From an uncultured Nitrospira sp. (GTDB taxonomy: Bacteria; Nitrospirota; Nitrospiria; Nitrospirales; Nitrospiraceae): DNA of 32,121 bases. Of the stretch, positions 23,262-32,001 are shown piece after piece. Positions within the stretch are counted from its first letter, which is position 1; each line of letters opens with the position of its first letter. The notes below the pieces were generated by a model. The model was not told the DNA's origin. It made no database searches and saw nothing but the letters and a program-made list of their open reading frames with translations. A program made the position numbers and the translations under genes. The DNA lies in assembly GCA_902500805.1 (NCBI GenBank), contig CABVSA010000024.1:14283-46403 (forward strand), written 5' to 3'.

Positions 23262-23340
23262 AGTGCTGTGTACTGAGTACAAAGTGCTGAGTAAAGAAAC
23301 TCAGCACACAGCACTCACGTCTCAGCACTGAATTCAGTAC
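23262..23340. repeat. Heptamer inverted array between convergent lgt and metallopeptidase genes
   Basis: Left arm AGTGCTG, TGTACTG, AGTACAA, AGTGCTG, AGTAAAG (23262-23296) and right arm CAGCACA, CAGCACT, CACGTCT, CAGCACT (23302-23329) in exact 7-nt phase, inverted around AAAGAA. The right arm reaches the stop codon of the minus-strand gene (23334-23336). Suitable for bidirectional termination although no T-run follows. Confidence 0.88.
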
Positions 23341-23717
23341 GGCATCTCGTCATCGTCCAGGCCCACATGGTGGCCAAGTTCATGGACAACGGTGTCGTAT
23401 ACTTCCTGTACCACTTCCTCTGGACTCTCACAGAGCCTGAGAATCGGCCCGCGGTAGATAGAAATCTGAGGTGGCGGATCCCCTCCCGGCCTAAAAAATG
23501 AATCAGCCGCCAGTGACTGGCCTTGATAAAGACCAAGCAAATCATCCTCGCTCTCGAGCTCCAGATCTTCGAGAACTTCCTTCGATGGCTCCTCCTCGAC
23601 CACGACCGCGATCGATTCCATCAACCTGGCATAGAGAAGCGGCAGGTCAGCAATGGCCTGTTGAACCAGCTCGGCAAAGGCTTCGGAAGAAATATGGTCA
23701 TGCCTGGCCATATTCAC
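23334..23717 (-). CDS. Zincin-like metallopeptidase family protein
   Basis: 127 residues from GTG 23717; ATG 23711 two codons later is the alternative, and GTGAGAA upstream fits either loosely. The zinc site His112-Glu113-x2-His116 with Asp121 is in VHELGHHVGLDDDEM at the very C-terminus. The segment PPQISIYRGPILRLC before it and an acidic N-terminal half match the possible zinc metallopeptidase family PF06262 (usually 110-130 residues, cytoplasmic, substrate unknown). It begins 18 bases after the addA-like stop and is the last gene of that minus-strand operon. The protein ends five residues after Asp121, next to the repeat array. Confidence 0.88.
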   Translation of the reverse strand: MNMARHDHISSEAFAELVQQAIADLPLLYARLMESIAVVVEEEPSKEVLEDLELESEDDLLGLYQGQSLAADSFFRPGGDPPPQISIYRGPILRLCESPEEVVQEVYDTVVHELGHHVGLDDDEMPY

Positions 23718-23735
23718 ATTCTCACAATCGACGAC

Positions 23736-26700
23736 TTACAACTCGACAGCGGTCGCACAACGCAGGAACAAACAATGAAAGCGTGGCTCCAGTCTCAAAC
23801 GTTGTCGCACCGCCGCCTTATAGACTACTCCCTGGGTTCGGTACTGCTCAGCTCGAACGACTGCCTGATCAGATGACACGACATCCGTCTTATAGTCCGC
23901 GATCCAGAGCTCTCCGTCGAATCGATAGAGCAGATCCATGACCCCTTCCATGACCTGCCGTTCACCCCAGGGCATAGTGAACGGCACTTCACGACCTACA
24001 ATCTGGGATGACCGAAGCCTGTCATAGAGAGGCGATCCACCAAATGCCATGAACAATCCATGAAGCGAGTCTGTCACGGCCGACAGCAGGGCCTGTTCCT
24101 CCGGTTGGAGCACCGTTCGGAGGACTGGACCGATCTGCTCAATCAATCCACTCGGCGGTGACGAAAAATTCCATCGCTCCAAGACCCGATGCGCGGCAAT
24201 CCCTGTCAGTCGTCCTACGTCACGGGATTGACCGTTTTGAGTGAGAAGAGGCTTGGGTGGTGCTTCTTGTCGAATCAATGCGGTCGGTGTCAGATGCCAT
24301 TCAATCTCCCCAATAACACTCCATCGCTGTTTCCGCTGCTCCCACAGTCTGGCCATTAACGGCACATCGATTGAGACAGCCGGATTCTCTGGTGCATGTA
24401 CCCGGTGCTGCCAGGTTCGCTCCGGCGCATGTGCGACGCGATGGGGAAGGATACTCGCTCCGATCGAGAGTTGCTGTGTGGCCATCTCGCCAACCTGCCC
24501 TTCGCCAATTTGTTGCAGCCATTGGAAAGTGGTTTCTCCGACCGATCGAGCCACCTTCCCTCCGGACAACACTAACAGCTCCTTGGCCCTCGTCATCCCG
24601 ACGTAGAACACTCGCCGTCGTTCGGCCTCTTCCCGTACAGCAAACTTTGCCTGAGCCAGCACCGCCCCGATCGTGCGTTTTGACCCGAGAGACAATCCAT
24701 AGATACCGCTCGACCAATCGTGCGCCACATGGGGCACTGTGCGGTCCCGTCCTGTTCCCTGATGCATTCCCGGCAAGACCACGATCGGAAACTCTAATCC
24801 CTTGGCTTTGTGGATCGTCAGAATTTGCACGGCATCGGAAGATGCTTCAGCCAACGGACTTTCTGCCTCTTCCGGTTGTTCGTCCAATCGCGTCACCATC
24901 AACTCGATGAAGGCACTCAACGTCATCGTGGCCCGTTCGGACAGTGAGGCGGCTGTTTGTTTCACTTTCAACAAATTGGCGACGGCTTGTTCACCATGCA
25001 GGGAGGCAGCGGCGGCCTCTAAAAGCGGGAGCCGATTAAAGATCAATTGGATCGCGTCAGCCAGTGGGGCTGAATGAACAGCCTGATGAAGCCAGGTCAA
25101 TTGTTCATAGAGACGGCGAATCGCCGCAGCCCTCGGGTGGTCGAATGAGTCGAGACTTGTCCAGAGCCTATACTCCAATTGGGAGGCTTCATGGAATTCA
25201 AACACTTCGCGATCCGTCAACCCGCCCAGCGGAGAACGCAGCAGTCCCGTCAGAGCAATGTGATCGTGCGGATGGTCTAGCACTCGAAGCACATTCACCA
25301 AGTCGATCACTTCCTGGCGACGATAAAAATGCTTCTCCCCTTCAATGACATAGGGAATGTTGTGCCGGCGCAAGGCGTCAAGGTAGGCATCGGCCTGGGT
25401 GAGCTTTCGAAAAAGCAATGCGACCTGGCCTGCCGCAGTATGAGGGCGTGAGAGGATCTCATCTCTCAACCATCGTGCCAACACTTCCCCTTCAGCTCGC
25501 ACGGCGAGGTCCGCATCAAAGGGTTCATGCGCATCAGCTGGAGTCGTCACCAAGAGCTGGACTCCCCCCTCCATGGTTGAAGAACGACGTTGTGGGCGTA
25601 CCTCAAGCCGAACATTGGCCGGCTGCACGAGAGGGTGGTGGACAAAGAGTCGGTCAAAGATGTCGTTGATCGGGCTGAGCACGGCTGCGGCGCTGCGAAA
25701 ATTGGTCGTTAACGTTTGGATGACACCACCCCCTTGGGTGATCTTGTCCACCACGCGATCGAAGGCCTCAATGTCCGCTCGACGAAACGCATAGATCGAT
25801 TGTTTGGGGTCGCCGACAATAAAGAGCTTCCCGGGATCTAGCCTCATGTCCTGCCATGCGGTCTCATGCCGGCCGAGCTCCTCTGACACCGCAAGAATGA
25901 TTTCATACTGAATCGGATCGGTATCCTGAAATTCATCGACCAACACCGCCCGATACTCTCGCTTGATTCCTTCCCTGACTCTGGGATGCGCGTGGAGGAG
26001 ACCTCTTGCCCTCGCCAGCAGACCGTCAAACGACAACCACCCTTTGTCCACGAATGATGAGCGGATCGACTCAACCAGTGGACCGATGAGCTTCAGCAGA
26101 TCACCAAACAGACTGTGATCGACGTCCAAGAGAGCCTGGCTGGTTTCAATGAGTCGTTTGGCCTCTTGGAACTCCGCTTCATCCCAATCCTTGACCTTAC
26201 TCCCGATGTCCTTGCTGAGCCAATCGCGAGTGGAGACATCCAACCGTTGGAGGGCGCTGGGGCCTTCGTTCGCCACCTGAGTCAATAACGACAGACACGC
26301 CCCAAGCATCTCCTCAATCTTTCTCCGTTTGGGACGATCGTAGGACTTCAGCAACGCGCGAGCCTTGTCTGCGCGTTCACCAACCCACCGGATCACACTC
26401 GGATTCACTGAGTCCTGGGCCAACTGTGACTGTATCGCCTCTAGATCTACAAGCTCGCTAGAGAGTGCATACGCAAGGGCTCGGATCTCTTCGAGAGTCG
26501 TCACACCCAACAGGCGACGCCACTGCTCATGATTCCTCCCTTGTCGACTCAACTCCTGATCGATCCACACATCCCACGCTTGCGTGAAATACTCTTCGAA
26601 TTGCAAACCGTCGTCTTCTTGAAAATCAGGATCGACACCACTCTCCAGTGGATGCAGTCGCAGCAGGTGCGCGGCAAAACTATGCAACGTTCCAATTTGT

Positions 26701-27083
26701 GATTTCTCGATATCGACCAGCGCAGCATGGGCTCGAACCGCAATCTCATCCCTGGTGATCCCGTAGCGTTCTTGCAGGTCCTGAGCCGAGACGGCTCCAC
26801 CATCTGGTAGCCGTACCCCATCGGTTCCGAGATCGGCCAGCCACGTCAACCGCTCACGCAAGCGCACCTTCATTTCCATCGCCGCTTTGTTTGTGAACGT
26901 CAGTGCGACAACCTGCGTGATAGGCACTGGGCGTGGCTCTTTCATCACCAGATGCACAAGACGGTTGACCAAGAGGGTCGTCTTGCCGGTTCCCGCCCCT
27001 GCAATCACCACGACATTCCGATCAAATGTGGTTTCGGCGGCTTCGCGGGCGGCACGATCAGAAATCTCGTGGTGGTTACTCAT
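23736..27083 (-). CDS. addA: AddA-like UvrD-family helicase/nuclease
   Basis: 1115 residues from ATG 27083, which overlaps the stop of the preceding gene by eight bases (ATGAGTAA) and has AGGTG upstream. Superfamily 1A helicase motifs: Walker A AGAGTGKTT at 28-36, motif II VDEFQDTD, motif III FIVGDPKQSIYAFRRAD, motif IV TNFRS, motif V IHKAKGLEFPIVVLPG and motif VI VFYVGMTRAKE. A C-terminal PD-(D/E)XK nuclease has GVMDLL and ADYKTD with Asp1063 and Lys1065. This is the AddA (RecB-like) subunit that unwinds and resects double-strand breaks for RecA loading. The partner is encoded directly upstream. Whether it recognises a Chi sequence is unknown. Confidence 0.92.
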   Translation of the reverse strand: MSNHHEISDRAAREAAETTFDRNVVVIAGAGTGKTTLLVNRLVHLVMKEPRPVPITQVVALTFTNKAAMEMKVRLRERLTWLADLGTDGVRLPDGGAVSAQDLQERYGITRDEIAVRAHAALVDIEKSQIGTLHSFAAHLLRLHPLESGVDPDFQEDDGLQFEEYFTQAWDVWIDQELSRQGRNHEQWRRLLGVTTLEEIRALAYALSSELVDLEAIQSQLAQDSVNPSVIRWVGERADKARALLKSYDRPKRRKIEEMLGACLSLLTQVANEGPSALQRLDVSTRDWLSKDIGSKVKDWDEAEFQEAKRLIETSQALLDVDHSLFGDLLKLIGPLVESIRSSFVDKGWLSFDGLLARARGLLHAHPRVREGIKREYRAVLVDEFQDTDPIQYEIILAVSEELGRHETAWQDMRLDPGKLFIVGDPKQSIYAFRRADIEAFDRVVDKITQGGGVIQTLTTNFRSAAAVLSPINDIFDRLFVHHPLVQPANVRLEVRPQRRSSTMEGGVQLLVTTPADAHEPFDADLAVRAEGEVLARWLRDEILSRPHTAAGQVALLFRKLTQADAYLDALRRHNIPYVIEGEKHFYRRQEVIDLVNVLRVLDHPHDHIALTGLLRSPLGGLTDREVFEFHEASQLEYRLWTSLDSFDHPRAAAIRRLYEQLTWLHQAVHSAPLADAIQLIFNRLPLLEAAAASLHGEQAVANLLKVKQTAASLSERATMTLSAFIELMVTRLDEQPEEAESPLAEASSDAVQILTIHKAKGLEFPIVVLPGMHQGTGRDRTVPHVAHDWSSGIYGLSLGSKRTIGAVLAQAKFAVREEAERRRVFYVGMTRAKELLVLSGGKVARSVGETTFQWLQQIGEGQVGEMATQQLSIGASILPHRVAHAPERTWQHRVHAPENPAVSIDVPLMARLWEQRKQRWSVIGEIEWHLTPTALIRQEAPPKPLLTQNGQSRDVGRLTGIAAHRVLERWNFSSPPSGLIEQIGPVLRTVLQPEEQALLSAVTDSLHGLFMAFGGSPLYDRLRSSQIVGREVPFTMPWGERQVMEGVMDLLYRFDGELWIADYKTDVVSSDQAVVRAEQYRTQGVVYKAAVRQRLRLEPRFHCLFLRCATAVEL

Positions 27084-30000
27084 CCTGCACCTTGATCGCC
27101 CGCAAGGATCGAAGATCTTTGGACTCCGGCGCACGATACGACCGCCACCAGGTCAACTGATGCTCACGCCGACAGGCCACCCGGTACTCACACGTCTCAC
27201 AGTAGGTGCCGGGCAGGATAAAGAACTGACCAGCCTTGAGGCCGGTCACCAGCCTCTCGACCGTATCTTGAATCAACGCGCCAACATTTCCAGACTGATC
27301 CCGTTTGGCAAACATCGAACGATTGATTCGCTTCGGCCAATTGGGAGCCACAAAAAGCAATTGGACTTCCTCGGTCGCTCCCAACTCGGCAAGATCGAGA
27401 CAGGCATAGAACGGCGGTTGCAGCCGAACACCTCGAACCGCCGACTGGCGGAGATTCCGGTCCTCCGTCTTCATGGCGCTACCGGTCTTATATTTGTAGT
27501 CGATGATTCGCAGGACGCCACTGTCTCGATGTCGGTCGAGCCGGTCCAGACGGCCTTGGATCTTCAGCTCTACTGACTCCTGCTCAACCACAAGCGACAG
27601 GGTGCCGCTCGCCTCCAGTTCAAAGGCTATCGGCTGATAGGGCAGCTCCGCAAAGGATGATTGATCGAAAGAAATCGTCGCAAGCACTAAGGCCACGGCC
27701 TGTTCCTTCGCCAATTCCCATAGGAGAAAATGTCCGGGTGGATGCTCCCTCTCGCACTCCGCAGCCGCCTTGACCACAGCCTCCTCAGCGATTCGACGGA
27801 CGGTGTCGCCCGGCAATGCGGTGGCAGGCCATCCCTTTCCAACAAGCGATTCATACGTGTGGCGCAGCCCCGAGTGGAGGAGGATACCGATCACCAGGGC
27901 ATCCGGTTCTTTCCCCATCGCCAAACGAACCGGCTCCAGCCGTAGCACATCCGTCCCAAAATACTGGAACGGACAGCGGGCATACCGTTCAAGCGGGGTC
28001 GGAGCCACCCCTCGTTGCATCACCCGTGACCAATGGGATGGAAGCGGCCCCGTCTGCCCATCAAACAGTGTGAGCGCCGGCACCTCCTGTTCGATCATCG
28101 TCACTGCCGTCACCGTATGCCGGAACAACTCGGTATCGTGTCCCATCGCCTGCAAGAACGAAGCAGGATCATGCCCTTGTAATACCATCCATCTCGCGAA
28201 TTCCCTGGGCGGAAGATACTGGCGTATCGCAGGCCGGTGGGCCACTCGATCCGTCAGGCGTCGAGGAACCGTCTCCACCGGACACTCAAGCTGACCGAGC
28301 CGACGAGCCCCCTGCTCGACGTAGGGCGAGACGACGGACACACGCCCATTTTCGTCAGCCCGCTGATACGACAGAGACAGCCGCCGGGTTGCAGCCTGAC
28401 AGAGCAGGGTGAACAGCAATGTCTCCTCGTCATAGCCGGCTAACTTTTCATCGATTTTAAACCCCAGCGTGCTATCCAGCACCTCACGATGACGATCGCG
28501 CAGAAAGGGATCCTCGCGAATATACCGTGGAAAGTGCTTCTCATTCAGTCCGATGAGAAACAGTGCTTTGAAGGGAGTCCCGCGGGCAGCCATCGCATCG
28601 AGTACAGTGACCCCTTGATTGGAGAGGGAACTCACCGGCACAGACGCACGCTCCAACGCATGCTGCAGCAGTTCAACAAATTCTGCCCAAGACAGTACCT
28701 CTCCAAGAATATCGAGCGATCGCAATCCGTCCCAGGTTTGTTCGATAACCTGCCAAATCGAATACGATCGCGTATCATCAGAGCGGTCCGTCTCTGAGCC
28801 TTCAGCCTCCTGATGAAACAGGTGGCGTGAGGCCAGCTGCTCAAGCGCATCCACATGTTCTCGAATCGTCGCCTGCGCAGACACCGTTTCACAGGATTGG
28901 AACAATTCTTCTACGACCTGCCAGCACAGAGCCGCCACTTCCGGTACCACCTCCAGTGATCCTCCCTGGACCTCCTCATCACTTTCATCTTGCAGCGTCA
29001 GCACGGCCTGACTTACCCGTTTCACCCGCTCCCATTCATCACGGCCATGGGTGATACGGAGCGCAGAGACCATGGCCTTCCATTGTTCAGGCCGATAGTG
29101 GGGACTCCCGGCTAGTGGCTTGAACGATCGATAGAGCGGCGAAGCAATGAGGTCGAGAACCGTCGTGCCATAGAAATCATTGATGGGGAGGGACGCCAGC
29201 TGCAAGAGAAGCTTGCAGAGCGGCTCATGGATCAGCGGAGTGCCTCCATTCGTCACAAACGGAATACAATGTCGATCGAATACGCTTCTCAACAACCCGC
29301 TGTAGGGATCCAACGTCCTGGCCACGACGCCGATTTCATCAAATCGATACCCGTTCGTTTCGACGAGATCGAGGATCTGACGACAGGTGGAACTCAATTC
29401 TTCTTCCGCCCCGATAACGCTGGAAATCGATAACGTCACAGGATTGCCACCAACAGCCACATCTGGTCTCGGCAACGTCACATAAGCGTTCGGACCTGCG
29501 CCGAGAGGGTTGACATGCCGATCGAGGAAGCGTTGCGCAAACGTGTAGGAGATGTCTTGCTCCAGTGGGAAGAAGAGTGTGGTCTGCACCGTTGCACGCA
29601 CGGCTTCAAGCAGCGAGAGTTGCACCTGCGTGAGATCGTAAAATCCGTAATAGAACAGATGCGTGAGTGACGCTAGGAAGGGCGACGATGGAACGAACGG
29701 AATCAAGGACTCAGCAAAGTCATCATCCGTCCCTACTCCAAATGTCGTGCCCACCTCTTCCACAGCCGCATACAAGGAGAAGAGGGCTTGAAGCTGATCG
29801 CGTTCATCTTGGCCGAAATACCCTTCTGTGACACCTTGGATTGCGGCAGCTGGATCAACCCCGGCGTCCTTCAGGTCACGAATGCTCGACCAGAGAGCGG
29901 CCCAGGTCCCTGAGGCGTGTCCGATCCGTTGAAGTGGCGCTAACCCAGAGGGACGATGCCTTGTGAGATAGCGAACGAGCTGCTCGAAGAACAGATCGTC

Positions 30001-30267
30001 GACAACACGAATGCTCGTCGCTCGATCCTGACCGCGAATCTCATCTGCCAGGCGAAGGGCGAGCTGATGAAAGGTAAAAAGATGGACATTGAGGAGCGCG
30101 CAGTTCCGCTCAGCAACAAGAAGCCGTTTGATACGATCGAGCAACGTGCTTGAGGGGACAAGTATCGCAACCGGAGCGAATGAGTCGTCAGTCTGTGCCT
30201 GATGAAGCTGTTCGACGAGCGCGGACTCAAGAGATGGGTGAAACCGACCGGTGACAACGCGGAGCAT
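27076..30267 (-). CDS. addB: AddB-like PD-(D/E)XK nuclease subunit with Fe-S cluster cysteines
   Basis: 1063 residues. The N-terminal part is a UvrD-like fold with VAILVPSSTLLDRIKRLL, but the expected Walker A is eroded to GRFHPSLES, so it probably does not hydrolyse ATP. The C-terminal nuclease has QGRLDRLD and IDYKYKTG with Asp923. Cys765 in YARCPFQYF and the triad Cys1023-x2-Cys1026-x5-Cys1032 in YCETCEYRVAC form the iron-sulfur staple typical of AddB and Cas4-like nucleases. Together with the downstream AddA it should form a heterodimer with two nuclease domains. It is translationally coupled to addA by the eight-base overlap. The start ATG 30267 has a moderate GGTTAGA-type lead that is not decisive; a heptamer array lies just upstream. 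Confidence 0.9.
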   Translation of the reverse strand: MLRVVTGRFHPSLESALVEQLHQAQTDDSFAPVAILVPSSTLLDRIKRLLVAERNCALLNVHLFTFHQLALRLADEIRGQDRATSIRVVDDLFFEQLVRYLTRHRPSGLAPLQRIGHASGTWAALWSSIRDLKDAGVDPAAAIQGVTEGYFGQDERDQLQALFSLYAAVEEVGTTFGVGTDDDFAESLIPFVPSSPFLASLTHLFYYGFYDLTQVQLSLLEAVRATVQTTLFFPLEQDISYTFAQRFLDRHVNPLGAGPNAYVTLPRPDVAVGGNPVTLSISSVIGAEEELSSTCRQILDLVETNGYRFDEIGVVARTLDPYSGLLRSVFDRHCIPFVTNGGTPLIHEPLCKLLLQLASLPINDFYGTTVLDLIASPLYRSFKPLAGSPHYRPEQWKAMVSALRITHGRDEWERVKRVSQAVLTLQDESDEEVQGGSLEVVPEVAALCWQVVEELFQSCETVSAQATIREHVDALEQLASRHLFHQEAEGSETDRSDDTRSYSIWQVIEQTWDGLRSLDILGEVLSWAEFVELLQHALERASVPVSSLSNQGVTVLDAMAARGTPFKALFLIGLNEKHFPRYIREDPFLRDRHREVLDSTLGFKIDEKLAGYDEETLLFTLLCQAATRRLSLSYQRADENGRVSVVSPYVEQGARRLGQLECPVETVPRRLTDRVAHRPAIRQYLPPREFARWMVLQGHDPASFLQAMGHDTELFRHTVTAVTMIEQEVPALTLFDGQTGPLPSHWSRVMQRGVAPTPLERYARCPFQYFGTDVLRLEPVRLAMGKEPDALVIGILLHSGLRHTYESLVGKGWPATALPGDTVRRIAEEAVVKAAAECEREHPPGHFLLWELAKEQAVALVLATISFDQSSFAELPYQPIAFELEASGTLSLVVEQESVELKIQGRLDRLDRHRDSGVLRIIDYKYKTGSAMKTEDRNLRQSAVRGVRLQPPFYACLDLAELGATEEVQLLFVAPNWPKRINRSMFAKRDQSGNVGALIQDTVERLVTGLKAGQFFILPGTYCETCEYRVACRREHQLTWWRSYRAPESKDLRSLRAIKVQDE

Positions 30268-30279
30268 CTAACTCGGGTT

Positions 30280-30351
30280 GCGTGAAGCGTGAGACGTGAA
30301 GCGTACAGACATCGACACCTTCTTTCCTTCAAGCCAACGTTTCACGAACGA
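30280..30351. repeat. Heptamer array upstream of the AddB-like gene
   Basis: GCGTGAA, GCGTGAG, ACGTGAA, GCGTACA (30280-30307) in exact 7-nt phase; a weaker inverted arm CGTTTCA, CGAACGA (30338-30351). It lies between the 51-residue zinc-ribbon gene and addB on the same strand. Confidence 0.75.
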
Positions 30352-30356
30352 CGCGA

Positions 30357-30512
30357 TTAGCCGGTCTCCGGTCCCAAGAGCTCTCCGTTGCAGTCGACGC
30401 AGGCCCAATCTCCATCAATAAACCCCATCGGGTCCCCGCAGATTGGACAGTCTGGAGGAGGTCCCTTATCAATTCGGGGAAGGTCTGGCAGCTCAAAATC
30501 CTCTTCTTCCAT
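30357..30512 (-). CDS. 51-residue zinc-ribbon protein
   Basis: Reads from ATG 30512 to TAA 30357. The acidic N-terminus MEEEDFELPDLP is followed by CPICGDPMGF and, after DGDW, ACVDCNGELLG: two Cys-x2-Cys knuckles that would bind one zinc ion. AAGG lies six bases before the ATG, inside the end of the thioredoxin-like gene, and the spacing of seven bases between stop and start implies one transcript. The product is small enough to be missed by annotation. Function unknown; it could be a nucleic-acid or protein adaptor. I regard it as real because of the ordered cysteines, ribosome binding site and position. Confidence 0.75.
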   Translation of the reverse strand: MEEEDFELPDLPRIDKGPPPDCPICGDPMGFIDGDWACVDCNGELLGPETG

Positions 30513-30519
30513 GGTACCT

Positions 30520-30789
30520 TTACCCTTCTTCCCGTTGTTTGATTTTTAACTGAATAGCCTTCTCCGCACTCTCCCGGCTCGGCACACCAACGAATGTCAG
30601 CCGCCCATCAATAATCGTCGCGGGCACCGCACGGACGGAATGACGATCAGCCAACTCCTGCCCGTCTTTCGTGGTGATATCCACTTCCCGGTAGGAAAAA
30701 CTGTACTTCACCTTCAATTGCTTCCACAGGCTCTTCGCTGATGGGCAGGCTCCACAACTAGGCGACACAAGTAATGTAATGTTTGGCAT
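30520..30789 (-). CDS. Thioredoxin/glutaredoxin-like small protein
   Basis: 89 residues. TLLVSPSCGACPSAKSLW gives a beta strand followed by a Cys12-Gly-Ala-Cys15 redox motif at the helix start. REVDITTKDGQELADRHSVRAVPATIIDGRLTFVG includes the cis-proline of the thioredoxin fold (VPATIIDG). It lacks a signal peptide, so it is cytoplasmic. It resembles the small thioredoxin-family proteins that reduce disulfides or act in metal homeostasis; target unknown. First gene of a likely minus-strand unit with the zinc-ribbon protein; addB follows after the repeat array and may or may not share the transcript. Confidence 0.87.
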   Translation of the reverse strand: MPNITLLVSPSCGACPSAKSLWKQLKVKYSFSYREVDITTKDGQELADRHSVRAVPATIIDGRLTFVGVPSRESAEKAIQLKIKQREEG

Positions 30790-30924
30790 GATCTTTCGGG
30801 ACCGGCGTTAATCGATTCTGATGTGTGGATCTTAGCACCCGCTCAAAAGTCTGTGCAAGGACGGTCCAATGTCCCCTTCTGGAAATCCGCTCGTGGTGGG
30901 CCATTCGAATTGACTCACAACAAG

Positions 30925-30969
30925 CTACCTGAAGTACCCGCTTGAGGCGTGGGATTCTCTTTCAGGTAG
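30925..30969. repeat. 45-nt hairpin with perfect 9-bp outer stem
   Basis: CTACCTGAA pairs with TTCAGGTAG. Inside, CCCGC and GCGTGGG give a second, bulged stem around TTGAG. It lies in the divergent region between the thioredoxin-like gene and the gene at 31027. The inner part resembles hairpins found at right ends of IS200/IS605-type elements (CCCACGC-CTCAAGCG on the minus strand), but no TnpA or TnpB remnant is readable. Confidence 0.6.
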
Positions 30970-31026
30970 TCGCAACCGCTTCTGACCGCTGGAAAGCTTA
31001 ATGAAATCGGCGTATGGTATTGAGAG

Positions 31027-32001
31027 ATGTTTCAACACTTCTTCCATATCCTCCTCGGGCTTACTGTCATACTTGGACTTTTCATTTCGCCGGCAACGGC
31101 TGAACCAGGCCAAGATGCGTCGTCTCGGCTGCGCGTACTCACATACAATCTGCTGCACGATGGAGGATGGTCGGGATTCTTCGAGAGCGGCACGCATCTC
31201 GAAGAGCGGTTGGAGATGACAATCCAAGAATTGCGGCGGTTGCAGCCAGACATCATCGCACTTCAAGAAGCCTCAGAGAGCCGAAAGCATGGCAATGTGC
31301 CGCAACGGATCGCCGAGGCTCTGGGATATCAGATGGTGTTTGCGCCCGCCACAGAGCGGATCTTCGGACTCAGCCTCGTCGACAAGCTCATCACCGCAAC
31401 CATCGGCTTCAAGGAAGGATCGGCTATTTTGAGTCGATATCCGATCGCCACCTCGGAGGTCTACGACCTGCCCCGCTGCCAACGTCGACTGGATCCCCGC
31501 ATCCTCTTGCGGGCTGAGATCACCGCACCGGATGGACCAGTACAGATCTTTTCCGCCCATACCGCAAAGGGAGATGACTGCCAGCTTCAACGAGTCGGCG
31601 AGTTGTTCCGTGAACATCAAGGAACGGGGCGCGCCATCCTCATGGGCGATTTGAATACGGGGGAACAATCCCCGGTCCTACTTGGTTGGCAAAAGGACCC
31701 AGGCCTCATCGACGTCTTCCGGGCCACAAATCCAGGTGTCTCTGGCGGAACCGTCTGGCAGAACATCTATGTCGATTGGCCCACCACCGACCGCCGCGTG
31801 GATTTCATTTTCGTCCTGGACGAAGGCACTGGGAGCAGTCCCGTCGTACACTCAAGCACGTTGGCATTTGACCAACCCAGCCGCCTCCCGAATGGTGATG
31901 CCATCTGGCCCTCCGACCACCGCGGCGTGGTTGCCGAGATTGAGTTCCTCCCTCTCAACCGACCTCGGATCAGTCGACTACCCAACTCAAGCACTCGATA
32001 G
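31027..32001 (+). CDS. Secreted endonuclease/exonuclease/phosphatase-fold protein
   Basis: 324 residues. The signal peptide is MFQHFFHILLGLTVILGLFI with probable cleavage after ATA. The EEP (DNase I-like) fold shows VLTYNLL with Asn41, IIALQEA with the metal-binding Glu81, SAHTAKGDD with His178, LMGDLNTG with Asp208 and Asn210, RRVDFIFV with Asp259, and PSDHRGVVAEI with Asp297-His298. All catalytic positions are present. Family members cleave DNA, phosphoinositides or sphingomyelin; export suggests an extracytoplasmic phosphodiesterase. The weak GAGAG before ATG is the only ribosome binding site candidate. Monocistronic and divergent from the thioredoxin-like gene. Confidence 0.87.
   Translation: MFQHFFHILLGLTVILGLFISPATAEPGQDASSRLRVLTYNLLHDGGWSGFFESGTHLEERLEMTIQELRRLQPDIIALQEASESRKHGNVPQRIAEALGYQMVFAPATERIFGLSLVDKLITATIGFKEGSAILSRYPIATSEVYDLPRCQRRLDPRILLRAEITAPDGPVQIFSAHTAKGDDCQLQRVGELFREHQGTGRAILMGDLNTGEQSPVLLGWQKDPGLIDVFRATNPGVSGGTVWQNIYVDWPTTDRRVDFIFVLDEGTGSSPVVHSSTLAFDQPSRLPNGDAIWPSDHRGVVAEIEFLPLNRPRISRLPNSSTR

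Noticed and set aside
30925..31266. Minus-strand open frame over the 5' part of the EEP gene, ending ASSGYFR
   Set aside because: Opposes a well-supported secreted EEP gene; the end only recalls IS605-type tails because of the hairpin sequence.
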